In this document: positions 48,041-60,400 of the stretch, in pieces
How the letters are laid out: each line of letters starts with the position of its first letter
Numbering within the stretch: position 1 is the first letter of the stretch
From: Uloborus plumipes
Taxonomy: Eukaryota; Arthropoda; Arachnida; Araneae; Uloboridae
DNA: 64,000 nt
Assembly (NCBI GenBank): GCA_038373865.1
Contig: JAXGGA010002829.1
Coordinates: 49,799-113,798, forward strand
Reading direction: 5' to 3'
Position numbers and translations under genes: made by a program
Notes under the pieces: model-generated
Seen by the model: the letters and a program-made list of their open reading frames with translations, nothing else
The model's database searches: none
What the model was told of the DNA's origin: nothing

Positions 48041-49540
48041 TATATATATAATTTTCCGGTGAGCTAGTTTACGCTCCTTTTTTAATTGCTCTATTTTTCT
48101 GTTTCTCATTTTCCCATATTTTAATCACCCACATTTTTACGTTATAGGCTTATACCTATACGCTTATACTTATACAGGGTGTCCACTCCTATCGTGGACC
48201 AATAGCTAATTTCTAAACCGTTAGAGATAAGCATATAGTTCATTTAGGAAAAAATCTCCAAATTACGAAAGGAATTTTGGGTCTATTCAATGTTTTTCAA
48301 AAAATCAAATTTTGAAAGAGTTACGAAATTTAAATTTTTATACAGCCCCCCAGTCCTATCAATCATATTTAGTAAAACATTCTTGACACTGTAACGTTTA
48401 AAACTAAAAAAAAATCACTCTTCTAGCACAAAAATTGACCGAGTTATGATGTTTTGAAAAATCAAGATTTTGCATTATTTCATGACGTCATCGAGAGATC
48501 GTTTGAGGGACCATATGCGAAATCCTTCAAAATCTTGATTTTTCAAAACGCCATAACTCGGTCAATTTTTGTCGTAGAACAGTGATTTTTTTTTAGTTTT
48601 AAACGTTACAGTGTCAAGAATGTTTTACTAAATATGATTGATAGGACTGGGGGGCTGTATAAAAATTTAAATTTCGTAACTCTTTCAAAATTTGATTTTT
48701 TGAAAAACATTGAATAGACCCAAAATTCCTTTCATAATTTGGAGATTTTTTCCAAAATAAACTATATGCTTATCTCTAACGGTTTAGAAATTAGCTATTG
48801 GTCCACGATTGGAGTGGACACCCTGTATATGCAAGATGGAAAATTGAAATTTTGCAAAATAAACAAGCGCTTTTATAGCAGCTTAATATTAATAGCAAAT
48901 AATATATGAAAGTTTAATAAATTAGTCCTTTAAGTGGTGCAAAATGTGTAGATTGGAAAAAACAACAAATGAACAAATTGAAATTTTAAGAAACTTTAGA
49001 GAAACATTTGAAAATTTACGAAACAATAAGAAAAGATCGAAACAATATAAAAAGAACGAAACAATATTACGAAACAATATAAAAAGAACAAACGAAAAAG
49101 ATAAGGCAGCACATTACCCATGTTTGTTCTTTTTATATGTTTATATTGTTTCGCAAATTTTCAAATGTTTCTTAAAATTTCAATTTGTGCATTTGTTGTT
49201 CTACACAATCTACGCATTTTGCGACACTTAAAGGACTAATTTATTGAACTTCCATAGATAATTTGCTATTGATATTAAGCTGCTATAAAAGCGCTTGTTA
49301 ATTTGCAAAATTTAAATAATTTTCCATCTTGCATGTATACATATAAGTCAAAGCGTATAGGTATAAGCCTATAACGTATAAGCGGGGATAATAAGAACCG
49401 AAAAAATGAAGAACGGAGAATTACGAAACGAAAAAATGCCTAACGGAAATATAATTAACGAAATGGAAACACTCCGGCAACTCAGCTGCCGTATATTTGT
49501 TCGTTATTTTCAGGAATTTTTTTTAACAGTGCAGATAGAA
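48041..49540. mobile_element. Foldback repeat with nested palindromic MITE
   Basis: ACGTTATAGGCTTATACCTA (48140) is mirrored by TAGGTATAAGCCTATAACGT (about 49356). TGCAAGATGGAAAATTGAAA (48830) is mirrored by TTTCC...ATCTTGCAT (about 49320), and AAGCGCTTTTATAGCAGCTT by AAGCTGCTATAAAAGCGCTT. The right end reads TTCAGGAATTTTTTTTAACA then GTG (about 49513-49535). A MITE (48175-48825) interrupts the left arm. The left end is diverged. A relative ends the window at 63172-63394. Confidence 0.7.
48175..48825. mobile_element. 651-bp palindromic Tc1/mariner-type MITE, copy 2
   Basis: Same length, termini and centre as 45867-46517, with only scattered single-base differences visible. Flanked by TA. The close match of two copies 1.7 kb apart implies recent activity or gene conversion. 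Confidence 0.88.
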
Positions 49541-49670
49541 AGGACTGCCCTAGAAATAAATTCTTACAATTGTCATTGTTTTAGTAATCCAATCCCCACC
49601 CCCTCCTCCAAATGTGCACCAATATCTATTCGATCACATTTCAGAAGATTTGCGGCATTTTTAAACTATA

Positions 49671-50557
49671 CGGTAGAGCCCGCTTAATGGAATAGCCAAT
49701 TTGCCACGAAACATTATTCTAATAAGCGGGACATTCCATTATACGGGATCCCATCAACACGACGTTTCAAATTGCATTTAAACCAAGAAAGCATTAAAAA
49801 TTGCCTTAACCACCGGGTAAATTATCAACAAATATCAAATGATTAACTTCAAACACATTAATTAATGACACTTTAAAGATATTAAAAATTTAGAAAGTGG
49901 ATAAAAAAATGACCTTATTTTATTGTAGAATATACATACTTGCAGCAATTTTTGAAAAATAACGTATAATGTTGCTCACTTAATCGTTGCTAAGGAAGTC
50001 GGAAAGTTTAGACTGTTTACTGCTATGTGAATGCATCGTCAGTTGCTCACTTAATTGTTGTGTTGCTCACTTAATTGTTGCTAAAGAAGTCGGAAAGTTT
50101 AGACTGTTTACTGCTATGTGAATGCATCGTCAGTAACTCGATTTTTTAAATTCTAAAACAAGTGAATGTCAGCATTGGGCTTCGTTCGACAAAAAGTTAT
50201 GGAACATTAGCGAAACATTTCCTTCAAATTCTAGGAATCACCATTTTCCTGCCCAACTAAGTGACAAAAAAAAACTTTGGAAGCTGTCCATATGCTTTAC
50301 AATCATATGGACGGCTTCCAAAGTTTATTGTTCTTTACAGGATGAGAAATCTGAATGGAATCGGTTGGAAATTGAAAAATATCGACATCACATCATGGCT
50401 AAAAATTATTCTTTTAACCGGGATTGCTTCAAAAAATGTATTACTTTAACCGGGAAATTTAACACAGAAATGATTTACTACGGTTCGGTACATTAAAAAT
50501 GTATTACATTAAGCGGGATATTCTATTAACCGATATTCCATTAAGCGGGTTCGAACG
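49671..50557. mobile_element. pogo/Tigger-like MITE with TA target site
   Basis: CGGTAGAGCCCGCTTAATGG follows TA at 49669-49670, and CCATTAAGCGGGTTCGAACG precedes TA at 50558-50559. These ends resemble Tigger/pogo termini (CAGTAGAACCC...). Interior copies of AAGCGGGA and TTAACCGGGA occur subterminally on both sides. It contains a 91-bp-period tandem duplication (49971-50132) and a hairpin GGAAGCTGTCCATATG...CATATGGACGGCTTCC near 50278-50318. No transposase. Confidence 0.68.
49971..50132. repeat. Two-unit tandem duplication, 91-bp period
   Basis: GTTGCTCACTTAATCGTTGC through GAATGCATCGTCAG is repeated from 50062 with two substitutions visible, and a partial third start lies between the two units at 50042-50061. 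Confidence 0.88.
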
Positions 50558-50998
50558 TAGTTGAAAAACCTAAAAATATAGTTGAAAATGCTTGCTTTTA
50601 AGCTATAGTTGAATTGTACTATTATTCTTAGTTTACTATGATTTTCCTAAGTTACAATTGCTTTCGAAAACATCACGAGCAAACAAAAAAATATGTTTTT
50701 GAAACACTGCAACAAGTTTTAAGAGTTTTATTTCCTCAATTACAATCTAGAAAATAAATACGCCTTATTTTTGCTTCTAGAACAGAAAAATAAGCACAGT
50801 GATCAAAACATGACTTAAATTTATTCAGCAAACAAGGTAATATGTGAAACACAAATAGGCAGAACCATTCAGCCAACTGTAAGTATCGAGTTCATTACAT
50901 TTTTAAGGCAAACGCCACAATTTAATCCAGCCACTTATTCGGCCTTCAGTTTATTTAATTTAGCAAATTTCGAGTTCTGTCGTCTGCATCAAGGCACT

Positions 50999-51407
50999 TT
51001 AGAGGTGGCAGCGCTTGCAGCAATGTTCTTCGCAATGTTGGATCTCGGTGTCATTCACTACTTCGGGTGTTAGTCGATGGTTCTGATGTTTCCTTCCAAA
51101 ACGTTCCTTGAAACCGTGTGGTTTGTTACAATATGAGCAATTCACGCAACTGAATTCATTTCCATCGGAAGCTTCACAAATCAAATCGTCAAGGTGGCAT
51201 CGGTCTTGACAACAATTACGATTTGACGATGCGTCGCGTGGATAAGGTGTAGTATTTTGATTTTGCGGATGACTTCTATTACTGCATGTGTTCATGTTAG
51301 GAAATGTGGTGCCCTGGCAGCAACTAGGTTGGAATTTATTTCTCTTCTTGTTTTTTGGATCGGCACAAGCATGACAGCAGCAGAGCGTTCTTGCTCGGGA
51401 ACAACAC
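50999..51407 (-). CDS. Cys-rich gene, terminal exon
   Basis: Acceptor GTTTTCTTTCCAG. The frame runs 135 residues to TAA. It is upstream-open to CCSRARTLCCCHACADPKNK, so the internal Met at 51295 is not the start. The middle is Asn/His/Gln-rich, and Cys pairs cluster at both ends. Confidence 0.75.
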
Positions 51408-54400
51408 CTGGAAAGAAAACCAAGGAAAGTTAAAGATTCAGGTAAGTTTCAATTTTGAAAAGTTGTTCGTATAAAAAACATGTGAGGAAATATTCAAGCA
51501 TGTTTAGTGACGGAAGTGGTACTTTGAAAATAACAAATAAATTTCCTTTTTGATTAATTTATTAATGATTTTGTTATAGGTATTGCTCGGAAAAAGTTAA
51601 GTACACATGAAAGGAGATTGTATTTCAGACTTATTTCTGACGCAAAATACGCAAAAACGATATTAAAAGAAACTAAGATTATGATCAAAATGTTTATAAA
51701 ACACCGAAGTTTATTAAGTTTTGAATTTAAACTATCTAGACATAAATGAATTTTCGAGTCTAGGTTGCTACATTAAATGTATTAATGCTAAAAAATGGTT
51801 AGCCATTTTTGTTTCAATGGCCGTAACCAGACTTTTATTTCGGGGAGGGTTTACCAGACCCATTTCTTGTGAAATTTGCATGATCAATAAAAATTGATTT
51901 CATTTGTATATTCTATTGATTTTTGTTACAATAATTGATTTAAATACGGAGGTACTGCTTGAAGAGCATTATCATGAGTAAATTTAAAAGATGTAATATC
52001 TATTAAGCGAAAAACAAATATGATAGGTACACTGTATTACTCCTGTAAAATATTTGATGTCTTTTAAAAAACTCAAAACAATAAACTGATGCTTGTATTC
52101 AAGAAATGCTCATTCGAATATATGCACCTCTTAAATTAGTATTTTTCGATATCTTTCAAATATCTTAAATAAGAGTTCGGTTCTGTCAAACTCAAGAGAT
52201 TTAGACGCTTTTGTTAGCGTCAGGTACTTAAAATCTGAAGGAAAATGCTGTATTGTTTTGTAAGAAATAATGTTCACAATAACAGCAATAAAAATAAAAA
52301 GCGCAGATAATTCACTGACACTACAATTTTTCACCTGTAATTTCATTTTCAAATGAAATTGAGAAAGAAAAAAAATAAAAAACCTCATAAAATAGTTCTC
52401 ATAAATTTTCAATAAAAAGTTACATGAAAAACGTTCTTTGGAATAGTATCGAGAATTTTCGGAAGGTGTTTGAACCTTAAAAACCCACTACTTAAATGCA
52501 GCCGTGGTTTGTTTCTACGTCTTTAAGAGAAAAGTGATATACAAATTTAAGTGAATTTCTAGATTGATTTTTAAGTTGTACCTTGGATTGTGATATTCGC
52601 CACAAAACCTATTTGCCTTAGTGCGCTCTATTTGATCTCGATCGGCATTTGAACCATCTTTGAAGGACTCATCTTTGTACATCTCGTTCAAAACCTAAAT
52701 AAGTAAATAGATTTTATAAACAATGAGTTGAATATCTTAATAACATTAATTCGAGATATGTTTAAAAAATTATGTGCTTTAATTTAAGGGTAGATTCGTC
52801 ATTCAAAATAGTAAGCTCCTTATATTATATTCTTATTCCTAATTATGGACGATATAAAGTATATTAGATATAATTAATATATTTATATTAAATTGTAAAT
52901 AGCACATACACACAAAAGGATTCCTTTTAATGAAGCGATTTCAAAATAATCTTATGTCAAAAATTCAAAAAAAAAAAAAAAGAAAGAACATTTCTTTCTT
53001 TCTTGCAATCAGCTGCGTAGCCATTAAAAGAAAATCACAGAGGGATATAGTTTGCTTTCGTCCTTTTCTTTGGCAAAGGAAAAAAAGAAAGAAAAGAAAA
53101 TTCTGCGTTTCGGAGAGTAATATGTCCCTCAATCATTCTCTCCTCTTGGTTAAGCCGATGCTTGCAAGATAGAATCACGCACTGGATTTTGTGACATAAA
53201 ACACTATATTTCAACTAAAGTGAGCGATAAACTTCTAAAAGTTTGTAAATAAATCAATTAACTATATAAAATATATCAATGAGTATTATAAATTAAATTT
53301 TATGAATTATTGCGACTTTATCAACTTTATTCACGGCTTTAAGATTTTTCACTAACACTTTTTAGAAATGTGGTCCGATAAAATTTAGCAAGGAATTTAA
53401 ACTACAAAGTTTTATCTGAATAGTTACTTCAAGTTGGTGCAATGTCAAGTCTGTCTGCAGTTCATACTTCTGAAAAAAATACAGAAAAAAAAAATATATA
53501 TAAGGAAGACTTTTCAAAATTTCAAACTTTTAACAAAAAATAGAAAGGACGCGCGCAACCTTAAAAATTCTCAGAAGTGCTGCAATTACCAGCTTAAAAT
53601 CAAAAAGTCTTCTTTTAAAACATAACCAAGGGATAATTTACCTGTTACCTACGTACAAAGAAAAATCTTAGATCAATAAATATAAGCTATGAATTCACTT
53701 TTCCCATAAAAGCATTTGTTTGAGTTTAAAAGATATAAATGTACATAAAAAGTTTGTTACCAAATATCGATGTATCGATACTACCGATGTTTTAATGTTA
53801 AATATCGATGTTTTCTCATCGATGCTGCACTTCTATATTAGACGATAAAACTATAATACCTTTTGAATAGTCATTCGAATTTTCTCGTATAGTTTTATTT
53901 AACTCTAGAAATATACTAGTGAATAATTTACTTTTTCTTTTATATAAAATCCTCGATTACTGGTGGAAATGGAAATTAATTATAAATAAGTCGGCACGGG
54001 ATAAAGTTAAACACTCAAAATATTGCCCAAGTATATCTGTAGAGACTCGAATGATGTTTTCATTTTTAAAGAAGATTTCAAATGACCATCAATAACTAAT
54101 TGACGAAAATCTTAAAAAATGCACTTATTTATTTATTTTTAAATTTATTATTATACTAGCAGTACCAGCACGGCGATGCCCGTGCATTTAAATGGGAAGG
54201 AAGTCCACTGAATAAATTTAAATTCACTCCAACCCTCTGAAGAAAAATTATTATAGTTGAAGCGGTATAGTAATTTGCCAATTTAGCGACATCGTATTTG
54301 TATGCTTGAATAAAAAATAAATGAAATCTTTCTGCATGAATAAAAAATACTTCATATGATACTATATTAATGTATTTTACTACTCATACTGTCTGAAAAC

Positions 54401-57400
54401 ACTTTTTCAGTTATATTATTAGAAAAAAGTCAACGCAAAAACAAAAATGTCAAATTGATAGTAATTGGCCACCTTAGCATAGTTATTGGCTATGAAACTA
54501 TACAGTTATTGGCCATGTAAACATTCAATGTTATACTGGATTATTCATATACGTATACTAGAAGTACCCGCACGGCGATGCCCGTGAAATAAATGTAAAG
54601 GAAGTTAACTAAATAAAGTTTAACTCACTCTTAAGACTTTTCTTCTTTTCGTGTGCGTGTGTAGCTCAGCCACAACCATTCTTCCATGATTTTAATGTGA
54701 ACATCAAAAGGCAAAAAATATAATGTCTTTCGCACCATCTCTTTGAAGTGATTTCAATCTAACAGTGACCCTCAAATAAGCAAGATTTCACTGGCTGGGA
54801 GGTTTGGTAATTTTCTCGATTGTTGCCAAACTTTACGACGTCAAATTCGAAGGGTAACTGACAGGGTTGCCAGACGTCAAGGATTTCAAGGGACAGTCCC
54901 GTTTTTTGAAATATTGTCCCGCGTCCCGGGGAACCCTGATACGGGACGGCTACAGTCCCGTATTCTGGCTAGAAGCTGCATTTTACAAAACGAAACATTA
55001 TTTTCAGAAAATACTGAAGCAAAACAAAAAATGAGAAATAGAGGGATAAGAAAATTGATTGAATTATAATATTTTCTGTTATGAAGTAATATTAGTGCTT
55101 TATTCATTTAGAGCAGAAATTATTGTGACAATCAGTTCAACAAACGTTCATTGTAAAATTAGTGTATCTCCTTGTAAATGATTTTACTATGCCTTATTAT
55201 ATAAAAAGCCCTCAATTTTTCAATTATGGAAAAAATATGTGTTCAGCTACTGTTAGTCACTAGATTTTTTGAATCAGTTAATTTCAATCTTTTGAAATTT
55301 GCTTCTCTTCACTTTTATACTAAAAGATGTAACTAAATGTTATTCCATTATCCATTTAGCAAACTACGAGTTTTAGAAACATGAAGATACATAATTTTTA
55401 CAATGAGCGACAGAAATATAAATTACTGTGAGCTTTATTGCAACCTAAAGACTATCAAAACTTAGAAAAAAATATTGCAACAGTAAAATCAAGTAGCAAA
55501 TACGATTTTAAAAAAAAAAGGGATTTTCCGACATTATATGAGAATAATTATGTTATAATGTTGATAAAACTGTACAGTTTTTCCCCAAAATATATTAAAT
55601 ATTGATTTTTTAAAAATTTGTTTTCGATTAACTTCTTATAGTGAGTTCAAGTAGTAAGGTTTAATTCTATGTTTACTCAATTGTAATCAAAATTTTTGTT
55701 AATGACTCATTTAAATTATTTTGCAATGCATTCAAACTTCCCCATTGGTACTTCTAGCTTTTTGAAAAAGTACGTACTAAACATTAGTCATCAGTAGAAA
55801 CGACTATCATATCTTTCACGCCAAGGCAGGCCCATCATTTGGGACATCAGGACGGATCGTGAATTGCCTCCCCTCAGGTTTTGGGAAAGTATGTATTTAT
55901 ATATAAGTGGGCGTGGCTTCTACTTTTTTTGGTATAATTTACCTTTTGCCCCCCTCCCCCGGCAAAATTTGAAATTATGGGCCTCCGTCAGGAAAAAGGG
56001 GTTTAATAAAACGGAAATACGAATTTTCCCAATAATTAGTGTTAAATCTTTTCCCACTAATATTCATGCCAAAAAATCTATGCAATGGTAAAAAAAAAAG
56101 TTTTTGTTCAAATGATCATTGTGTATTTTTTTCTTCATTTATATCTGTGAGAAACGTTTAATATTAAAGTCAAGGTTGTAAAAATTCAACCTTTAGACTT
56201 CATCTCTCAATTCCCCCCCACAAGAGCCTGTCCCGTATTTACAGTTCTTAAATCTGGCAACCCTGGTAACTGAAAGCGGTGTTACCGAAAATGTCAGAAA
56301 GGAACTATTATTGTTAAAAATTTAGTGATGGTGGCATTAAATACATGTTTTAAACATGCAATAAAATACTCTTTAGACTGCAAACAACTACTGTTCCTTC
56401 CCAGAGCGTTTTCTTTTTCTTTGATTTGGAGAAATTATTGTTTGACAGGCTGGGAGGTTTGGTAAATTTTTCGATTGTGGCCAAACTTTACCACGCCAAA
56501 TACGAAGAATAGCCATCACTATTTTTTTTAACAACAATAGTTCCATTCTGACCTTTTCGGTAACACCGAATTTTGAGGAAGTCAACTGAATAAATTTAAA
56601 TTTACTCCAATGTCCAATCCCCTCTGACGAAAAATTATTATATCCTTTAGTTCAAATGCGCTTCATCTTTTAAACTCCACTTAAAGTCATGTTAAAGTTT
56701 GAATCAATTCGCCAAATAAATCAAAAAGACAGAAAGTAAAGAAAGAAACAGGATATATTAATTATTCAAATTGAATAAATTTTCAAGGCTTAAATCTATA
56801 CGCAAATTTAAACCGCAAAGTAACTTCAGGGACAAAAGAGCAGCTGATCTGGAAAATGGCTCTAGTGTTTCAGTTCTGCGTACAGAGTTAGGCCTTGAAA
56901 ATTGACTAAATTTGATTAATTAATATCTCCTGTCCTAATTAACGGACAGAAACGTGCTAAAACTTTTCTTTTTCAGAAAAAAAACCCCTTTCCAACGATA
57001 TACAGGGTGTTCCGTAACAAATTGTACAAACTTTGAGGGGAGTTAGAGGGGATGATAACAAGCAAGAATCACCTAGGAACATATGTTCGGAAACGCATAG
57101 TTGACGAGCTACATATTCACAAAGTTGTCAAATTGTGTCAGAATGGTTCGTTATTACGACGGTTGGTTATTATCATTTGGGTGTATTTTTTGGGAAACAG
57201 GCAGCAACAGTTCAACAACCGCTTTAACCTTTTTTAAATATTTAATATTATACAAAACCTTTGTTGGATATTAAATTAGTGACTACAGGTTTTGTGTGTT
57301 TGTAGTACTTGAGCATCGCTTTTGCACCCTATGTTCTCATGCGCTTTTCTTCAAATTATCGTCCCCTCTAACAACCCTTAAACTTTGTCCCAATATTTAA

Positions 57401-60400
57401 GGGATACCTTAGAGTGGTAGGGGGCAAGGGGAAGTAAGGGTTTAAGGGGTGGTAGGGGACATCACAAGCAATCAAAATTGCAGAACAATCCGTAGTCAAG
57501 AATGCCTTCATTAGACGCTAGGCGGCGTTGTTCCCAGAAGCACACATGCTCTCTCTCAGTAGTCATTTTAGCTGCAAGCTCTCACAGAGAAGTATGGAGC
57601 GTTTCACGGATGCAGAGCTTGCAGATATGCACCTTATTTATGGTTTGGCAAACGGCAATGGAAGAGCGACTCAGAGGCTGTATCGGGAAAGGTATTTGCA
57701 GAGAGAAACACCGGACCATCGAATGTTCAATAATTTGCATCACAATTTGTGTCAATATGGGTCCCTACAAAATCCTAGATATGGTCACGGTAGGCCACTA
57801 CATAGTCATAGTCTAAGAATGGAAGAACATGTATTGCGTACCGTTAGAAGAAATTCGAGTACCAGCGTACGAGTCGTAGCTACTGCTGTTGGAGGATCTA
57901 CGACGTCTGTTCATCGTGCTTTACGACGTGCACGCTTACATCCATATCATCTACAACGCGTACAGTTACTACTCCCCGCAGATTATCTTATTCGTGAACG
58001 TTTTGCACACTGGTATCTCAATCAATGTAGCCAAGATGTAAATTTCTCATCCTGCGTTTTAATGACGGATGAAGCATACATTACGCGAGATGGGATGTTC
58101 AACTCCCACAATGCTCATTTGTGGGCTGGTGAGAATCCTCATCGCGTAAGATTACAGACTGCTCAACATCGTTTTTTAGTAAATGTTTGGGCTGGGTTGG
58201 TTGGTGAAATCTTAATTGGACCTTATTTGTTGCCATCTCCACTGAGATCTTAACAATATCTCATCTTTCTGCAAGAGGTTCTACCAACATTACTTAACTC
58301 TGTGCCACAACATATCAGACGCCATATGTGGTTTCAACATGATGTGGCACCTACCCATTATGGAACACATGCTCGGGAACATCTGCATAATGCGTTTAGT
58401 CACCGATGGATTGGTTGTGGTGGACCAGTTCCTTGGCCACCACGCTCTCCTGATTTAAACAGTCTCGATTTCTTTCTTTAGGGTGCTTTGAAAAGTGCTG
58501 TGTACGCAACTCCTGTGGATTCAGAAATGAATCTAGTTGCAAGAATCGCCTGTGCTGCTGCAGATATCCAAAAAAATCCGGGTGTATTTAAGAGAGTTCG
58601 CCAGTCTATGGTCCGACGGTGTAACGCATGTATCGCTAACAATGGTGGAAACTTTGAACATAATTTATGACATTTTCTAACATTATTTACATTAAACGTG
58701 TAACGTCTTTGACCAATAAACATTTTGGATGATCCCAATCTTGTGTCTCATTGAATAATATTAATTTTTAAGAAAGGTTCAAGCGGTTGTTAAAATTTTG
58801 CTGCCTGTTGCTCAAAAAAAAAAAAAAAAAAAAATGCATCGAAATGATAATAAAAACAGTCGTAATAACGAGCCATTCTGACACAATTCGACAACTTTCT
58901 GAATATATAGCTCGTCAACTATGCGTTTCCGAACCTATGTTCCTAGGTGATTCTTGCTTGTTATCATCCCCTCTAACTCCCCTCAAATTTTGTACAAGTT
59001 GTTACGGAACACCCTGTATAATGTTTTGTGGTGTGGGAAGGTTTTTCCCCTCTCAATTATGCGGATACACCAAAAATGAGACTAATTAAATAATTTAAAA
59101 ATAACTAATTCGAAATTAAAAATTTGGCGTTCGAGGTGCATTTTACTGGGATACGTTCGAATTTTTGGGCCAAGTTTCAGGTCTGTGGGGGCTTCTGGCC
59201 AGCGGTTACAAACGAACACCGTCATCTTTATATATATAGATTTTTGAACAATGACACGTTGCTATTCATTTTCATTTTTGACCGCAGATGGCGTGTAGTC
59301 CCTTTTTCAGATTGGCTCCGAAGTCTGCCCCTGGGTGCGTCCCGATGCTCCACCTCCTGGGACGTCCATTGTCTCCTGGGTTCACAACTGGATGGGAGCC
59401 TACACACACACCTATCGCAATTCGTCCTTGCAAAAAACAAAATCTGAATTCGAGATATCGTTGAATAATCTACTTATATTAAAAACTGAGTATCTTTCTA
59501 ACTATCTTTCTTTCTATCTTTCTAACTATCTTGCTTTCTATGTCACGCTTCTTTCTCCTGAACGCCAATGACCTGAAAGTCGAACCAGGTACCGATAGAT
59601 AGGTAATTTTTCAGGCTTCATTAGTTTCAATTGATATAATTATACGATTTTAATTAGCGAAAATATCAATTAATAAATAGTCAAGTTTAAAGCGATTAAG
59701 CCTAATAAATGATTAAATATGAAATCCATTCTTGCAAACCGTCGTTGCTATGAAACAGTAATAACAATGATAATGAGAATTTTGAATGAAGGCTTAACTA
59801 AATCAAACACGAAACTCATAAGCGGGCCACTTACGTAGTATTTTTATCGCTATCTAATTGTAATATTTTGAAACATTCATTTGTTGAAAAGTCATCTACT
59901 TATAGAAAAACTGAGTATCTATGTCTGCTTCTTTCCCTTGAGCGAGCAGAACCTGCTGTAACTTTCCTCACTATTTTGAAGGCACGAAGCATCTCATTAA
60001 TTCGAATAATTTTTTTGATGCAGGAAAAAAGGGAAGGCTTGAAGCGCCTGTTAGCGAGCCGCCTTGGCGGGGAGTAGTTTCTTGAAAATTTCCTCACTAC
60101 TTTAAAGGCACGAAGTGCCCGTGCAACGCCGGGCCACGTGTGTGGTATGTCTTGAAATCGAATGAACATTAAATTCTATCAAATAATATAACTTCAGAAT
60201 GAGTTAAAAGTTCGAGAAGGGGGACGTTATGCATCAACATGCCGCAGGAAGCTAATCTAGCTGCCCTGGCAGCTAGTTTAGATATATTTTCTGAGTATTT
60301 TAAAAATTGTGCATAAAATTCTTCTATGCAAACTGACCTACCGAAAAAACGTCATCACAATTTTTACATTTCGTTCCTTCGAAACTTATAGTTTCATTTA

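Larger units (their letters stand above)
54558..59240 (-). mobile_element. Helitron-like family 1, copy 2, hosting nested transposons
   Basis: On the minus strand it begins TCTATATATATAAAGATGAC (from 59240, after a host A) and ends GGGTACTTCTAG (54558, before a host T) with the same 3' hairpin. The sequence matches copy 1 in reverse order: for example AACGCCGCTGG-type AACCGCTGGCCAGAAGCCCC near 59196, ATCTCCTGTCCTAATTAACG at 56926, AAAGTTTGGCAACAATC-type near 54825. It is interrupted by a hAT (54862-56265) and a Tc1/mariner-type element (57003-59016). Without them about 1.26 kb remains, shorter than copy 1. Confidence 0.7.

Noticed and set aside
48944..49231. Lysine/asparagine-rich open frame
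   Set aside because: It lies across the centre of a foldback repeat and reads through its inverted arms.
57502..57816. Overlapping plus frame at the start of the transposase
   Set aside because: It is a shadow frame of the DUF4817-like transposase reading at 57528-58670.
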